DNA of 64,000 nucleotides, from assembly GCF_900103525.1 (NCBI RefSeq), contig NZ_FNHN01000001.1:498958-562957 (forward strand). The letters run 5' to 3'. The translations under genes were made by a program, and so were the position numbers. Position 1 is the stretch's first letter, and every line of letters begins with the position of its first letter. Source of the DNA: Bacillus sp. OK048 (GTDB lineage: Bacteria > Bacillota > Bacilli > Bacillales > Cytobacillaceae). Positions 30,203 through 40,884 of the stretch are shown piece by piece. Below the pieces are notes generated by a model. The model saw only the letters and a program-made list of their open reading frames with translations, had not been told where the DNA came from and did not search any database.

Positions 30203-30847
30203 TTAACCTCTAATTCCCAATATGGCTGTTGCATAGTCTTCTTGATTATATATGGCTGATCCAGCTACAAGGACATTTGCTCCCGCTTCGATACATAATT
30301 TCGCTGTTTCAGGATTAACCCCGCCATCTATTTCAATCTCAATTTCTTTACCTATTGAGTCTGCCATTTCCTTTACCTTCCTTATTTTAGGAAGGACCTC
30401 CGGAATGAAGGATTGTCCGCCAAACCCAGGATTAACTGACATTAACAACACCATATCAATATCTGCGAGTATATGCTGAATGGTTTCAACGGGGGTCGCC
30501 GGATTTAACACTACCCCTGCTTTAATTCCAAAAGACTTAATATGGTGAATAGTTCGATGTAGATGCCGGCAAGCCTCAACATGAACAGTAATATAATCCG
30601 CACCTGCTTTAGCAAAGTTCTCAATATATTGGTCAGGATTTTCAATCATTAAATGAACATCTAATGGGAGCTTAGTAACTGGACGGATCGCTTCCACAAC
30701 TAAAGGTCCAATCGTTATATTTGGAACAAAATGACCATCCATAACATCAACATGAATATAGTCTGCTCCTGCCTGCTCAACAGCAATTATTTCTTCACCT
30801 AATTTAGCGAAATCTGCTGATAGGATCGAAGGTGCAATTTTCACCAT
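30203..30847 (-). CDS. rpe: Ribulose-phosphate 3-epimerase
   Basis: This 214-residue TIM-barrel enzyme interconverts ribulose-5-phosphate and xylulose-5-phosphate in the pentose phosphate pathway. It shows [31 protein letters not shown] (metal histidines and aspartate), [19 protein letters not shown] and [10 protein letters not shown]. It starts two bases after the rsgA stop, so the two are coupled, as in B. subtilis. Confidence 0.97.
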   Translation of the reverse strand: MVKIAPSILSADFAKLGEEIIAVEQAGADYIHVDVMDGHFVPNITIGPLVVEAIRPVTKLPLDVHLMIENPDQYIENFAKAGADYITVHVEACRHLHRTIHHIKSFGIKAGVVLNPATPVETIQHILADIDMVLLMSVNPGFGGQSFIPEVLPKIRKVKEMADSIGKEIEIEIDGGVNPETAKLCIEAGANVLVAGSAIYNQEDYATAILGIRG

Positions 30848-30849
30848 AT

Positions 30850-31731
30850 TTAATACCTCGGCTTTCTATCTTTTATTTCTTGTAGGAAATCAACATAATG
30901 CTGATATCGATAGTGGGTAATTCCTTGTGATTCTACCGCTGCTTTTACTGCACATTTAGGCTCACTAATATGTAAACAGGCGCGAAATTTACAACTCTCA
31001 CTTTCCCTTGCAATTTCCGGGAAGCAAAAAGCCAGCTCTTCTGCTTCAATACTGGTGAATTCCAACGAACTAAATCCTGGAGTATCAGCAATGAGACCAT
31101 TACCAATACTAATTAATTCAACATGGCGGGTTGTATGCTTCCCTCTGCCTAAATGCGTAGAAATTTTGTTTGTTTTAAGGTCAAGGTCTGGTCGTAATAC
31201 ATTCAGCAATGAAGACTTACCGACACCTGATTGTCCAGCAAAAACGGATATTTTGTTTTCAATATGCGGGTTCAAACCATCGATCCCCGCTTCTGTTTCT
31301 GATGAAGTAATTAATACTTCATAACCTATATCTCTGTACTGATTTGCATATTTTATTATCGCCTGTTTTTCATCCTCATTCGTTAAATCCATTTTTGTAA
31401 TACATATAAGGGGTTTAATATGATTATATTCTACAAGTACAAGAAACCGGTCCAATAGGACGGTACTAAAAGATGGTTCAACGGCGGAAAAAACAAGAAT
31501 CGCTTGATCAACATTGGCAATTGGCGGCCGAACAAGCTCATTTTTTCTCTCCCTTACTTCCATTATATAACCTTCACGGTCATTTTCAGCTTGAAAAACC
31601 ACTTCATCGCCGACTAGCGGAGTAATCTTGTTTTTCCGAAATACCCCTCTTCCCCGACATTGAATGATTTGTCCATCGTGTAGTACATAATAAAACCCGC
31701 TTAGTGCTTTTACAATTTTCCCTTCAGGCAT
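30850..31731 (-). CDS. rsgA: Ribosome small-subunit GTPase RsgA (YloQ/CpgA)
   Basis: This 293-residue circularly permuted GTPase helps 30S maturation. An N-terminal OB fold ([26 protein letters not shown]) precedes the G domain in permuted order: [30 protein letters not shown] and [11 protein letters not shown] zinc knuckle closes the protein ([17 protein letters not shown]). The ATG at 31731 follows AAGGGAG at 7 bases; a start eight codons upstream is less likely. It follows prkC, and B. subtilis PrkC phosphorylates this protein. Confidence 0.96.
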   Translation of the reverse strand: MPEGKIVKALSGFYYVLHDGQIIQCRGRGVFRKNKITPLVGDEVVFQAENDREGYIMEVRERKNELVRPPIANVDQAILVFSAVEPSFSTVLLDRFLVLVEYNHIKPLICITKMDLTNEDEKQAIIKYANQYRDIGYEVLITSSETEAGIDGLNPHIENKISVFAGQSGVGKSSLLNVLRPDLDLKTNKISTHLGRGKHTTRHVELISIGNGLIADTPGFSSLEFTSIEAEELAFCFPEIARESESCKFRACLHISEPKCAVKAAVESQGITHYRYQHYVDFLQEIKDRKPRY

Positions 31732-31772
31732 AGCCACACTCCCTTGCCGTTTCATAGCATAACATTATTCCC

Positions 31773-33728
31773 TTATTCCGGATAAGCAACTGGCTGATCT
31801 GCAATCACCGTTTTATCCCTAATTACCTTATATCCTGCTTCACCTTCAAATGGAACTAAGAGAGTTAACGTCGTTTTGAAAGTATCCCTAATTGTGTAGG
31901 TATGTGCAGGTGTTGTCATACTGTGATTAACATCCTGAATATAAATAAGAACAGATTGCTCTTGATTTGGCTGCATACCCGTGAACTCGATGGTTAAATC
32001 AATGGAAACTGTTTTATGTGGTTTCTCTTCTCTACCTTTTGAAATAACAACTGAAACACTGTCTCCCTTTTTCATTTCTGTTCCTGGAGGAGGTGTCTGG
32101 GAAATAATATTACCTTTTGTGACGGTCTCATCGTACCTTTCCTCGGAAGCGTCAAGAGTAAGCCCGACTAAATCTACATAATCCTGGGCACCCTTTGCAT
32201 TAGACTGTCTTAAGTCTTTAAGGGTAATTTTCTCTGGTCCCTTGCTGACCTTAAATTCTAACACTGTATCTTCTGGGACAACTTCTTCGCCACTCTTAGG
32301 ATTTTGGTCTAGAATTGTACCCACGTCACTTTCATCAAATACTTCAGTTATTTTTATATTCTTAAATTTCTTGTTAGCCAATAACCGCTTCACATCATCA
32401 TAGTTCTGTGCGATATAATCCGCCAGTTCGACTTTTTCTTTACCTATACTAATATAAATATTTATTGCCCTTTTTTCCTTAACCGTACTTCCCTCTTCTG
32501 GGTTGGTTTTAATAACCTTCCCTTCTTCAATTTCATCATCTGTGCTCTCAATCTTTTCATCAATCAATAGACCTACAGATTCTATTTTTGCAATTGCCTC
32601 ATCAACCTCCATCCCGCTGACATCTGGAATTGTCACATCCTTAGGTGAAAGCAGGTCCGGTAAAACTGTAATCGAAAATAGTCCTAATAAGGATAAGATT
32701 ATGAAGGTTGAAATTAAAATAAACGGCCACTTTTTACGTTTTTTCTGGTTATTTCCTTTTTTAGAACCATCCTCATTTCCTTTGTTTTGACTATGTACCA
32801 ATGTTTCATCAAGATTTTGGAGCGGACGACGGTCATTTGTGATGATAGGAATTGCTTTTGTTGCTTCATCATCATCAGGGATAACAAATTTTGCTTCGTT
32901 TATTCTCTCGGAATCAAGTGCTGTTCGTAAATCTTCTTCCATTTCCTCTACACTTTTATAGCGATGAAAAGAATCCTTAGCAGTTGCCTTCAAAACAATA
33001 TTTTCAACACTTTGTGGAATGTTTGGGTTCCACCTTCTAACAGAGGGAGTTTCTGACTGCAAATGTTTTAGGGCAATTGAGACAGCAGATTCACCTGAAA
33101 ACGGCAGCCTTCCTGTTAATAATTCAAACATGACAATTCCTAGGGAATAGATATCCGATTTCTTATTTGCCATGCCTCCACGAGCTTGTTCTGGTGACAA
33201 ATAATGAACAGAGCCAAGTACAGAATTCGTTTGGGTAATGCTTGTTGCACTTAATGCCATGGCAATTCCAAAATCAGTAATTTTCACATTACTAAAACGG
33301 TCAACAAGAATATTTTGAGGCTTGATATCCCTGTGAACAATCTGGTTTTGGTGGGCGTGAGAAATAGCAGATGTTAGCTGTTTCATTATCTCAATTGTTT
33401 TTTCCACCTGTAAGGATGAATTCTGTTGTATGTATTGTTTTAAGGTTTGACCTTCTACATATTCCATTACAATAAAATAAAGGTCATTCTCCTCTCCAAC
33501 ATCATAAATATTTACGATATTTGGGTGAGCTAAGCTTGTTGCGGATTGGGCTTCTCTACGAAACCTGCGAATAAATTCTTCATCATTTGCAAAATCAAGG
33601 CGAAGCATTTTGACAGCAACATCACGATCAAGAATCATGTCATGGGCTAAATACACGTTGGCCATGCCGCCTCCGCCAATCATTTCCAAAACTTTATAGC
33701 GGCCGCTTAAACGTTTTCCAATCAACAT
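31773..33728 (-). CDS. prkC: PASTA-domain serine/threonine kinase PrkC
   Basis: This 651-residue receptor kinase senses muropeptides; in B. subtilis it triggers spore germination. The cytoplasmic kinase has GGGGMANVYLA, Lys40 in VAVK, HRDIKPQN (132-139), DFG (152-154) and a Thr-rich activation loop. A basic juxtamembrane stretch precedes one membrane segment (about 335-357). Three PASTA domains follow (about 364-570), then an Ig-like C-terminal domain. Its ATG overlaps the prpC stop, coupling kinase and phosphatase. Confidence 0.97.
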   Translation of the reverse strand: MLIGKRLSGRYKVLEMIGGGGMANVYLAHDMILDRDVAVKMLRLDFANDEEFIRRFRREAQSATSLAHPNIVNIYDVGEENDLYFIVMEYVEGQTLKQYIQQNSSLQVEKTIEIMKQLTSAISHAHQNQIVHRDIKPQNILVDRFSNVKITDFGIAMALSATSITQTNSVLGSVHYLSPEQARGGMANKKSDIYSLGIVMFELLTGRLPFSGESAVSIALKHLQSETPSVRRWNPNIPQSVENIVLKATAKDSFHRYKSVEEMEEDLRTALDSERINEAKFVIPDDDEATKAIPIITNDRRPLQNLDETLVHSQNKGNEDGSKKGNNQKKRKKWPFILISTFIILSLLGLFSITVLPDLLSPKDVTIPDVSGMEVDEAIAKIESVGLLIDEKIESTDDEIEEGKVIKTNPEEGSTVKEKRAINIYISIGKEKVELADYIAQNYDDVKRLLANKKFKNIKITEVFDESDVGTILDQNPKSGEEVVPEDTVLEFKVSKGPEKITLKDLRQSNAKGAQDYVDLVGLTLDASEERYDETVTKGNIISQTPPPGTEMKKGDSVSVVISKGREEKPHKTVSIDLTIEFTGMQPNQEQSVLIYIQDVNHSMTTPAHTYTIRDTFKTTLTLLVPFEGEAGYKVIRDKTVIADQPVAYPE

Positions 33729-34480
33729 TATTCATCACCCTCGCTGAAATCAGAAAACTGCACAATCGCAAGTGTTATGTTATCCTCGCCGCCGAGCTCA
33801 TTTGCTCTAGAAATCAATGTATTTGCCTTTTTCTCCAAATCATCATCATTCTTAAGAATTTCAGCCATTTCTTCTTCCCTAATTTTATTAGAGAGTCCGT
33901 CAGAACATAATAATAGGCTGTCTCCTTCTTCAAAAGTTATCGTTTTAATATCAATGTTTACACCCTGTTCTGTTCCAAGAGCGCGCAAGATTACATTCTT
34001 TCTCGGGTGATGTTCGGCATCCTCTTTTGAAATTTGCCCTGTGCGAACTAATTCATTAACTAAAGTATGATCTTCAGTCAATTGCTGAAATCCCGATTCA
34101 TTTAAAATATAACAACGACTGTCACCAACATGAGCGATAGTTGCAAAAAGATTCGTTGTAATAACCGCTTCAATGGTGGTACCCATTCCTTCACATTCAG
34201 CATGATTGTTTGAATGTTCAAATAAGACCTTATTAACTTGTAATATTCTTGACTTTAACCATTCTTCTGCTTGATCTGCAGTTTGAATCCCTTCTGATTC
34301 CTCCCACATCTCTTTTAATGTTGTTAAAGTCATTGTACTTGCAACATCGCCTGCAAGGTGACCACCCATACCATCAGCTACGATGGCAAGGTGCAGTCCG
34401 TCATTGTTTATAAAAACACCAACACTATCTTCATTGTTCTTTCGAACTCTCCCTACATCTGTCTTATATACAGCTTTCAA
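33728..34480 (-). CDS. prpC: PP2C-type protein phosphatase PrpC
   Basis: This 250-residue PPM phosphatase reverses PrkC phosphorylation. Metal-binding motifs are VADGMGGHLAGDVAS, MGTTIEAV, VGDSRCY, LLCSDGLSN and GGEDNIT. The likely start is TTG at 34480, 5 bases after GAGGTGA, giving KAVYKTDVGRVRKNNED near the N-terminus as in the family. A longer frame upstream reads into rlmN. It starts 5 bases after the rlmN stop. Confidence 0.95.
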   Translation of the reverse strand: MKAVYKTDVGRVRKNNEDSVGVFINNDGLHLAIVADGMGGHLAGDVASTMTLTTLKEMWEESEGIQTADQAEEWLKSRILQVNKVLFEHSNNHAECEGMGTTIEAVITTNLFATIAHVGDSRCYILNESGFQQLTEDHTLVNELVRTGQISKEDAEHHPRKNVILRALGTEQGVNIDIKTITFEEGDSLLLCSDGLSNKIREEEMAEILKNDDDLEKKANTLISRANELGGEDNITLAIVQFSDFSEGDE

Positions 34481-34485
34481 TGCTG

Positions 34486-35577
34486 TCACCTCGTCTCTTC
34501 TTTTCGCTCCTTTGCACGAAGTTGTCCACATGCCGCGTCAATGTCGTGACCTTGCTCCCTGCGAATCGTAACATTAATACCACGATTTTTAAGTGCTTTT
34601 TCAAATGCAAAAATTTTATCCTTCGGGGTACGTACATAGTCCCTTTCGGGAACATAATTAACAGGAATTAAATTAACATGGCATTTTAAACCCTTTAACA
34701 GGCCTGCTAACTCTTCTGCGTGTTCAACAGAATCATTTACACCGCCAAAAAGTCCGTATTCAAAGCTAATTCTACGTCCCGTCTTATCGATATAATACCT
34801 TACAGATTTCATTAAGTCATCAAGTTTATATGCTCTGTTGATTGGCATTAACCGTGATCTAATTTCCGTGTTTGGCGCATGTAGTGATATCGCAAAATTA
34901 ATCTGCATATCCTCATCGGCAAATTGATAAATCTTTGGAACAATTCCACTTGTTGAAACCGTAATATGACGTGCTCCAATGTTTAGCCCTTTATCATGAT
35001 TGATTATTTTGAGGAAAGACATCATATTGTCATAATTATCAAAGGGTTCCCCTATCCCCATAATAACAACCGAACTTACCCGTTCATCTGTTTCATCAAG
35101 TGCCTGCTGCACTGTTACAACTTGCGAAACAATTTCACCTGCTTCTAAATGACGCTTAAGTCCGCCCAGTGTTGATGCACAAAAGGTACATCCGATGCGG
35201 CATCCAACTTGTGTAGTGACACAAACCGAATTACCGTAATCATGGCGCATTAAGACCGTTTCTATGGAGTAACCATCATGAAGCTCGAATAGAAATTTAA
35301 TCGTACCATCCGAGGAAGTTTGTTTTATTGCCGTTTTTAATGTAGTAATATGGAAATTCTCGAAAAGTTTATCACGTAAACTTTTCGATAAATTATTCAT
35401 GTCCTCAAATGTTGTGATCCTTTTTTTATACAGCCAGTCAAAGATTTGTTCTGCTCGGAATGACTTTTCACCATTCGTTATCAGCCATTCCTTAATTTCA
35501 TGTAGCTCGAGGGAATAAATAGATGTTTTTTTAGTTTCCAATGTTGTGTTTGTCTCAGTTGTATTTAGTTGTTCCAA
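34486..35577 (-). CDS. rlmN: 23S rRNA/tRNA (adenine-C2)-methyltransferase RlmN
   Basis: This 363-residue radical-SAM enzyme methylates A2503 of 23S rRNA and A37 of some tRNAs. The cluster motif is [10 protein letters not shown], preceded by [24 protein letters not shown] and the C-terminal CGQL complete the family pattern. The TTG start at 35577 follows AAGGTG. About 17 Thr/Asn-rich residues precede the usual N-terminus ([14 protein letters not shown]), so the protein is longer than B. subtilis RlmN. Confidence 0.95.
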   Translation of the reverse strand: MEQLNTTETNTTLETKKTSIYSLELHEIKEWLITNGEKSFRAEQIFDWLYKKRITTFEDMNNLSKSLRDKLFENFHITTLKTAIKQTSSDGTIKFLFELHDGYSIETVLMRHDYGNSVCVTTQVGCRIGCTFCASTLGGLKRHLEAGEIVSQVVTVQQALDETDERVSSVVIMGIGEPFDNYDNMMSFLKIINHDKGLNIGARHITVSTSGIVPKIYQFADEDMQINFAISLHAPNTEIRSRLMPINRAYKLDDLMKSVRYYIDKTGRRISFEYGLFGGVNDSVEHAEELAGLLKGLKCHVNLIPVNYVPERDYVRTPKDKIFAFEKALKNRGINVTIRREQGHDIDAACGQLRAKERKEETR

Positions 35578-35580
35578 CTG

Positions 35581-36930
35581 TTACACCTTCTTTCTTAAGC
35601 ATGCGATAAAGAATCCGTCAGAGCCAAAATCCTGTGGAAAAATTTGTAGATATCCATCTGTTACCAGCGGTTGGATAGGCTCAGGCATTCTATCTTTCAT
35701 GGAAACATCCAAATTAAACTCTGGATGATCTTGTAAAAATTTGCTGATCGTAGTTTCATTTTCCTCTTTATCTACTGTACACGTACTGTAGACAAGAATT
35801 CCACCCTTTTTCACCAATGGTGAGACAGAGTCTAATAACTTTTGCTGAATTGTACTTAATTGATAAATATCTTGTTCTTTTTTTGTGTATTTCATATCTG
35901 GTTTTCGCCTCATGACTCCCAGTCCTGAACAAGGGGCATCGAGCAACACCCTATCAAAAGATTCTTTTTCTAACTGTTCTCCTGCTTGTCTTGAATCCAT
36001 TACCATTGTCTTTATGTTACCCAAACCTAAACGGCTAGCATTATCATTAATCAGTTTCACTTTGTGTTCGTGTAGATCAAGCGAGTATACGACCCCAGTC
36101 AACTCCATATTCTCTGCAATATGGGTACTTTTCCCCCCAGGTGCTGCACATGCGTCGAGAATTTTTTCATTTTTATCGGCATCAACAGCATAAGATACCA
36201 GCATGGAACTTTCATCTTGAATTGTGATGAAACCTTTTTTAAATGCCCTTGAAAAAGCTAAATTCCCCCGTAGTGTTCTAATGGCTTCTGGGATTATCGG
36301 GCTTCTTTCCACATGGAAGCCTTCTTCATCAAGATCTTCAATACATTCACGAACTGTTGTTTTCGTTAGATTGACTCTAGCTGTTTGTAAGGGAGCCGTT
36401 AAGTTGACCTCACACATTTCTTTTGTTTTTTCATAGCCAAATTGGTTAACCCATCTGCGCACTAGCCATTCTGGATGGCTCGTTTCAATTGATAACCTTA
36501 CTACCGGGTCACTAACTTCATTCATGGAAGGAAGACCTTGACGCTGAATATTTCTTAGTACACCATTTACCATCCCTGCAATTCCCTTGTGACCGCGTTT
36601 TTTCGCAATTTCTACTGCTTCAAAAATGGCTGCTCTGTCTGGAATTTTATCAAGGTAAACCATTTGATACAGGGTAATCCGTAGTAATTGCAGGACCCAA
36701 TTTTCCAGTTTTTTGCTATTTTTTATAAAAGGCTTTAAAAAGTAGTCTAGTGCCATTTTTCTTTGTAAAGTTCCATAGGTTAATTCCGTCAATAGTCCAA
36801 TATCAATCGCAGGAATTTTATTTTTCTCAATTGTGCTGTTTAGCAGCAAGTTACTATAGGATTGATTCTTTTCAATGGTTTCAAGTAAATCCATCGCTGC
36901 TTCCCGAACATTTTTTCTTTTCGTTGTCAT
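35581..36930 (-). CDS. rsmB: 16S rRNA (cytosine-967-C5)-methyltransferase RsmB
   Basis: This 449-residue m5C methyltransferase has an N-terminal NusB-like RNA-binding domain (about 1-140, NVREAAMDLLETI) and a C-terminal SAM fold with DACAAPGGKSTHIAE, the catalytic cysteines in DAPCSGLGVMRRKPD and STCTVDKEENE. It starts one base after the fmt stop and ends four bases before rlmN, consistent with a single translation-factor operon. Confidence 0.96.
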   Translation of the reverse strand: MTTKRKNVREAAMDLLETIEKNQSYSNLLLNSTIEKNKIPAIDIGLLTELTYGTLQRKMALDYFLKPFIKNSKKLENWVLQLLRITLYQMVYLDKIPDRAAIFEAVEIAKKRGHKGIAGMVNGVLRNIQRQGLPSMNEVSDPVVRLSIETSHPEWLVRRWVNQFGYEKTKEMCEVNLTAPLQTARVNLTKTTVRECIEDLDEEGFHVERSPIIPEAIRTLRGNLAFSRAFKKGFITIQDESSMLVSYAVDADKNEKILDACAAPGGKSTHIAENMELTGVVYSLDLHEHKVKLINDNASRLGLGNIKTMVMDSRQAGEQLEKESFDRVLLDAPCSGLGVMRRKPDMKYTKKEQDIYQLSTIQQKLLDSVSPLVKKGGILVYSTCTVDKEENETTISKFLQDHPEFNLDVSMKDRMPEPIQPLVTDGYLQIFPQDFGSDGFFIACLRKKV

Positions 36931-36931
36931 G

Positions 36932-37876
36932 TTATTCTCCTAGTCTGCTGCCTACTAAGATTTTCGATCCTGCACCTCTGTAAAACTCTTCAGATGTCAT
37001 TTTCGTTTTACCAGCGGGTTGCAATTCTTTTATCTTAATAGCCGTTTCATTACCGGTTGATACGATGATACCATCAGATTCATTTTTAATAATCGTGCCA
37101 GGCACCGCATTTTTTTCTCCCATAATTTTCTCAGATCGCCATACTTTTACAGTCTGGCCATCTAGAGTTGTAAAGGCAACAGGCCATGGATTTAGGCCGC
37201 GAATATGATTATAAATTTCTTCACCCGTTTTGGCCCAGTCGATTTTTTCCTGCTCCCTTTTAATGTTATAAGCAAATGTTGCTTCCTCATTATTTTGAGG
37301 TTTTGGAGTTAATTGATTTTTTAGCAGTTTAGGAAGTGTTTCAGATAAAAGGTGCGCCCCTGCTTCACTTAGTTTGCTATGAAGAGTTCCAACATTATCT
37401 TCTTCGGTAATCTCTACCTCTACCCGTGTTAAAATATCACCTGCATCCAGCTTCTCGACCATATACATTATGGTTATACCTGTTTTCTTCTTTCCTTGGA
37501 TTAGCGCATAATGAATAGGTGCTCCACCACGAAGTTCTGGAAGAAGTGAAGCATGAACATTAATGCAACCATGAGTAGGAGCTTCTAAAATTTCATTTGG
37601 CAATATTTGTCCAAAAGCAGCTGTAATGATTAAATCAGGTTTTAATGCTACTATCTTTTCCAACTCATCTTTTTGACGGATTTTTTCAGGCTGATAGACG
37701 GGGATTCCATGCTTTATTGCTTCAACTTTAACTGGTGGCGGTGTTAGGGTTTTTTTTCTTCCAACCGGCCTGTCTGGCTGGGTAACCACACCAATCACTT
37801 CATAACCGTCCTCGATAACTTTTCGTAACACAGGTACAGAAAAGTCAGGTGTACCCATAAACACGATTTTCGTCAT
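36932..37876 (-). CDS. fmt: Methionyl-tRNA formyltransferase
   Basis: This 314-residue enzyme formylates initiator Met-tRNA. The N-terminal formyltransferase fold has [34 protein letters not shown] (folate and catalytic residues) and [11 protein letters not shown]; the C-terminal OB-like domain binds tRNA ([11 protein letters not shown] type segment, seen as [14 protein letters not shown]). Its ATG overlaps the def stop, coupling formylation with deformylation. Confidence 0.97.
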   Translation of the reverse strand: MTKIVFMGTPDFSVPVLRKVIEDGYEVIGVVTQPDRPVGRKKTLTPPPVKVEAIKHGIPVYQPEKIRQKDELEKIVALKPDLIITAAFGQILPNEILEAPTHGCINVHASLLPELRGGAPIHYALIQGKKKTGITIMYMVEKLDAGDILTRVEVEITEEDNVGTLHSKLSEAGAHLLSETLPKLLKNQLTPKPQNNEEATFAYNIKREQEKIDWAKTGEEIYNHIRGLNPWPVAFTTLDGQTVKVWRSEKIMGEKNAVPGTIIKNESDGIIVSTGNETAIKIKELQPAGKTKMTSEEFYRGAGSKILVGSRLGE

Positions 37877-38358
37877 TCTCTTTCTACTCCTTTTAATTCA
37901 TCTTCCGTGAGATATCGGTTAACTTTAGTGGTAAATAATATCCCGTCTAAATGGTCAATTTCATGTTGAATCGCTCTTGCGAGAAATTCCTCGGCTTCTA
38001 GTTTATATTTTTTACCTCGGCGGTCATATGCTTCGATCATGACATAATTTGGTCTTGTCACTTCACCAAAAAGATCTGGGAAACTTAAACAGCCTTCTGG
38101 ACCAGTTTGCTCGCCAGATGTTTCTACTATGCTAGGATTGATCATTTCAATAGTTCCTTGCTCATTATCTATATCGACAATGGCAATCCTTGCATCGATG
38201 CCAATTTGCGGGGCAGCCAGACCGACACCATCGTATTCAATCATCGTGTCATACATATCATCAAGTAATTTTGCCAGTTTTTTATTATATTTCATAACTG
38301 GTCTGCATTTTTTTTCAAGTATCTCTGCTGGGTAGGTAACGATTTTTTGTATTGCCAA
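37873..38358 (-). CDS. def: Peptide deformylase
   Basis: This 161-residue metalloprotease removes formyl groups from new proteins. The three family motifs are [17 protein letters not shown] (metal cysteine) and QHEIDHLDG (metal histidines and catalytic Glu). The likely start is TTG at 38358, after GGAGGAACACTT. A short type (about 160 residues) rather than the longer Bacillus DefB form. It overlaps fmt by 4 bases. Confidence 0.95.
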   Translation of the reverse strand: MAIQKIVTYPAEILEKKCRPVMKYNKKLAKLLDDMYDTMIEYDGVGLAAPQIGIDARIAIVDIDNEQGTIEMINPSIVETSGEQTGPEGCLSFPDLFGEVTRPNYVMIEAYDRRGKKYKLEAEEFLARAIQHEIDHLDGILFTTKVNRYLTEDELKGVERE

Positions 38359-38472
38359 AAGTGTTCCTCCATCTGATCATAGTTGTCTGTTTTTTATCTC
38401 TAGTTGTCATTACTTACATTTTCACCTAAATAACCTTATCATAACCTTTTATATCAACGATTTTTACACATG

Positions 38473-40884
38473 TTACATTAAAATAAATGGGTTAACGTCT
38501 ATAGAAACGAGTAAACCACTTTTTTGATCCGCTTGGTATTGGTCAAGTATCGTTTTTAAGGTTTTCGTGAGCTCTGGTTCTCGCTTATATTTAATTAGAC
38601 AATGATAGCGATATCGATTATTAATTCGAGGTATAGGTGATGCAGCAGGTCCAAGGACAACTGCATGGTTCGATAGGCGTGACCTTACAAAAGCCGCAAT
38701 TTTTTCCGTTGCTGTGACCACAGCCATTAACTGTTCATGACTGATGGTTATTAACGCCAAATAATAATAAGGTGGGTAGTGATGAGCCTTTCTCATCATC
38801 ATTTCCCTATTATAGAAAAGATCAAAATCCTGTGTTCCGGCCAGCTCTACACTGTAATGTTCAGGGGTATACGTTTGAATAATGACTTCGCCAGGTAATT
38901 CATGGCGCCCTGCCCTTCCACTTACTTGTGTTAATAATTGAAACGTTTTTTCAGATGACCGAAAATCAGGTAAATGGAGCATTGTGTCAGCTGAGAGAAC
39001 ACCAACAAGTGTGATGTTTGGAAAATCCAACCCTTTCGCAATCATTTGTGTACCTAAAAGAATATCTGCTTTTCCTTCATGAAATTCCTTTAATAATCTT
39101 TCATGCGCTCCCTTTTTTCCTGTTGTATCCACATCCATCCGAATCACTTTAGCCTCTGGAAGAATTTTACCAAGCTCATCCTCAACCTTTTGTGTCCCGG
39201 TACCAAAATAGCGGATATAATCACTTGAACACTCTGGGCATTGATGGGGGACATGGCACTCGTATCCGCAATAATGACATTTCATTTGTTCTTTAACTCT
39301 GTGATAGGTTAAAGAAATATCACAATTAGGGCAATTCATTACATACCCACAATCTCTGCACATGACAAAAGAAGAATGTCCGCGTTTATTTAAAAATAAT
39401 ACTGACTGTTCTTTTCTATCAATTCTCTCCTTTAGCAATTCAAATAACTTGCGTGAAAACATGGAGCGATTCCCTGCTCTTAGTTCTTCACGCATATCAA
39501 TAATCTCTACCGCAGGAAGTGCTCTCTTATTCATTCTGTTTGGAAGAGACAATAATTTGTATACCCCTTTTTGCGCTCTTGCAAAAGACTCGAGAGCTGG
39601 TGTCGCACTCCCAAGTACGACCGGACAGTTGTTTTTTTGAGCGCGTTCGATCGCAACCTCTCGTGCATGGTAGCGAGGCATTTCTTCCTGCTTGTAACTT
39701 GTTTCATGTTCTTCATCAATTATGATGATACCCAAATTTTCAAATGGAGCAAAAATTGCAGATCTAGCACCGACGACAACTTTAACTTCTTTTCTCTGGA
39801 TCTTCCGCCATTCATCATATTTTTCACCAGCTGAAAGTCCACTGTGCAATACAGCTACTAAGTTGCCAAACCGGCCTTTAAAACGATTTACCATTTGTGG
39901 AGTTAGTGCAATTTCTGGAACAAGGACAATTGCTTCTCGCCCTTTTTCGATTACATTCTGAATCGATTGTAGGTATATTTCCGTTTTTCCGCTGCCAGTT
40001 ACACCATAAAGTAAAAAGACATTATAGAGGTTATTTTCAATTGAATCTAGGATTGGCCCAATTGCTCTTTGCTGATCTGGAGTTAATGGCAACGGATCAG
40101 TACGAGTAAAAGTCCGGTTTTCATAGGGATCACGATAAACTTCCATGTACTGCTCGGAAAGGTATTCCTTTTCTATAAGCGCTTTTACTGTTGCAGCTGA
40201 AATTTTTAAATCTGCGAGCAAATGGCGCATTTCAATTGGTTCTGGATTCTTAACAAAATACCTTAATACGTCTTTTTGCTTTTCAGCTCGTTGTGGCAGG
40301 GAATTAAGTTCAGCTTCTAAGTCCGCAGCCGGGAGGAGCGGACTAACCACCTTTAATTGCTTTTTCTTTAGCTTTTCTTTAACAATATAAATAACTTCTA
40401 AATGGCCCTTCGTTGCTTCTCTTTGGAGCATTGGACCTAGACCCATTTTCAAGGCATCTTCCCAAAGTATTACTTCCTGATCCTTAAGAATCTCTTGAAG
40501 CTGAATTGGTAATACACTTGCCTTTGTACCTAATGAGAGCTTAACTTTCTTTTCATATTTCGCCTTTAAGGCAGCAGGCAGCATCGCCTGAAATGCATAA
40601 ATTTTATAGCATAATGTATTTTCAGTCAGCCATTTACCTAGCTCGAGTAATTCCTGGTTAAGAACAGGTTCTAAGTCCATCGGCTCACAAATCTCACGGA
40701 GCTTTTTGAATTCTGATTCCGCTTTTAGCTCGGTTACAAATCCTTGGATTTTCCTAGGACCAAAAGGAACAATCACTCTCATTCCCGGTTGAATGGTGTC
40801 GACCCATTCTGCAGGAATTAAATAATCAAACGACCTGTCTGTTTGTTTGGCTGGTACATCCACCACAACACTAGCGATTTTCAT
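38473..40884 (-). CDS. priA: Primosomal protein N' (replication restart helicase PriA)
   Basis: This 803-residue helicase reloads the replisome at stalled forks. The N-terminal DNA-binding domain starts MKIASVVVDVPAKQTDRSFD. The helicase core has LLYGVTGSGKTEIYL, the DEEH box in IIIDEEHETSYKQ, LGSATPALES and a zinc region with eight cysteines in CxxC pairs (CRDC, CPNC, CHYC, CPEC) at about 510-560. Its ATG overlaps the coaBC stop. About 114 AT-rich bases with no clear terminator separate it from def. Confidence 0.97.
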   Translation of the reverse strand: MKIASVVVDVPAKQTDRSFDYLIPAEWVDTIQPGMRVIVPFGPRKIQGFVTELKAESEFKKLREICEPMDLEPVLNQELLELGKWLTENTLCYKIYAFQAMLPAALKAKYEKKVKLSLGTKASVLPIQLQEILKDQEVILWEDALKMGLGPMLQREATKGHLEVIYIVKEKLKKKQLKVVSPLLPAADLEAELNSLPQRAEKQKDVLRYFVKNPEPIEMRHLLADLKISAATVKALIEKEYLSEQYMEVYRDPYENRTFTRTDPLPLTPDQQRAIGPILDSIENNLYNVFLLYGVTGSGKTEIYLQSIQNVIEKGREAIVLVPEIALTPQMVNRFKGRFGNLVAVLHSGLSAGEKYDEWRKIQRKEVKVVVGARSAIFAPFENLGIIIIDEEHETSYKQEEMPRYHAREVAIERAQKNNCPVVLGSATPALESFARAQKGVYKLLSLPNRMNKRALPAVEIIDMREELRAGNRSMFSRKLFELLKERIDRKEQSVLFLNKRGHSSFVMCRDCGYVMNCPNCDISLTYHRVKEQMKCHYCGYECHVPHQCPECSSDYIRYFGTGTQKVEDELGKILPEAKVIRMDVDTTGKKGAHERLLKEFHEGKADILLGTQMIAKGLDFPNITLVGVLSADTMLHLPDFRSSEKTFQLLTQVSGRAGRHELPGEVIIQTYTPEHYSVELAGTQDFDLFYNREMMMRKAHHYPPYYYLALITISHEQLMAVVTATEKIAAFVRSRLSNHAVVLGPAASPIPRINNRYRYHCLIKYKREPELTKTLKTILDQYQADQKSGLLVSIDVNPFILM

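Noticed and set aside
38359..38472. A promoter or terminator between priA and def
   Set aside because: The region is AT-rich with no stem plus U-tract and no -35/-10 pair of normal spacing. I see nothing firm in it.
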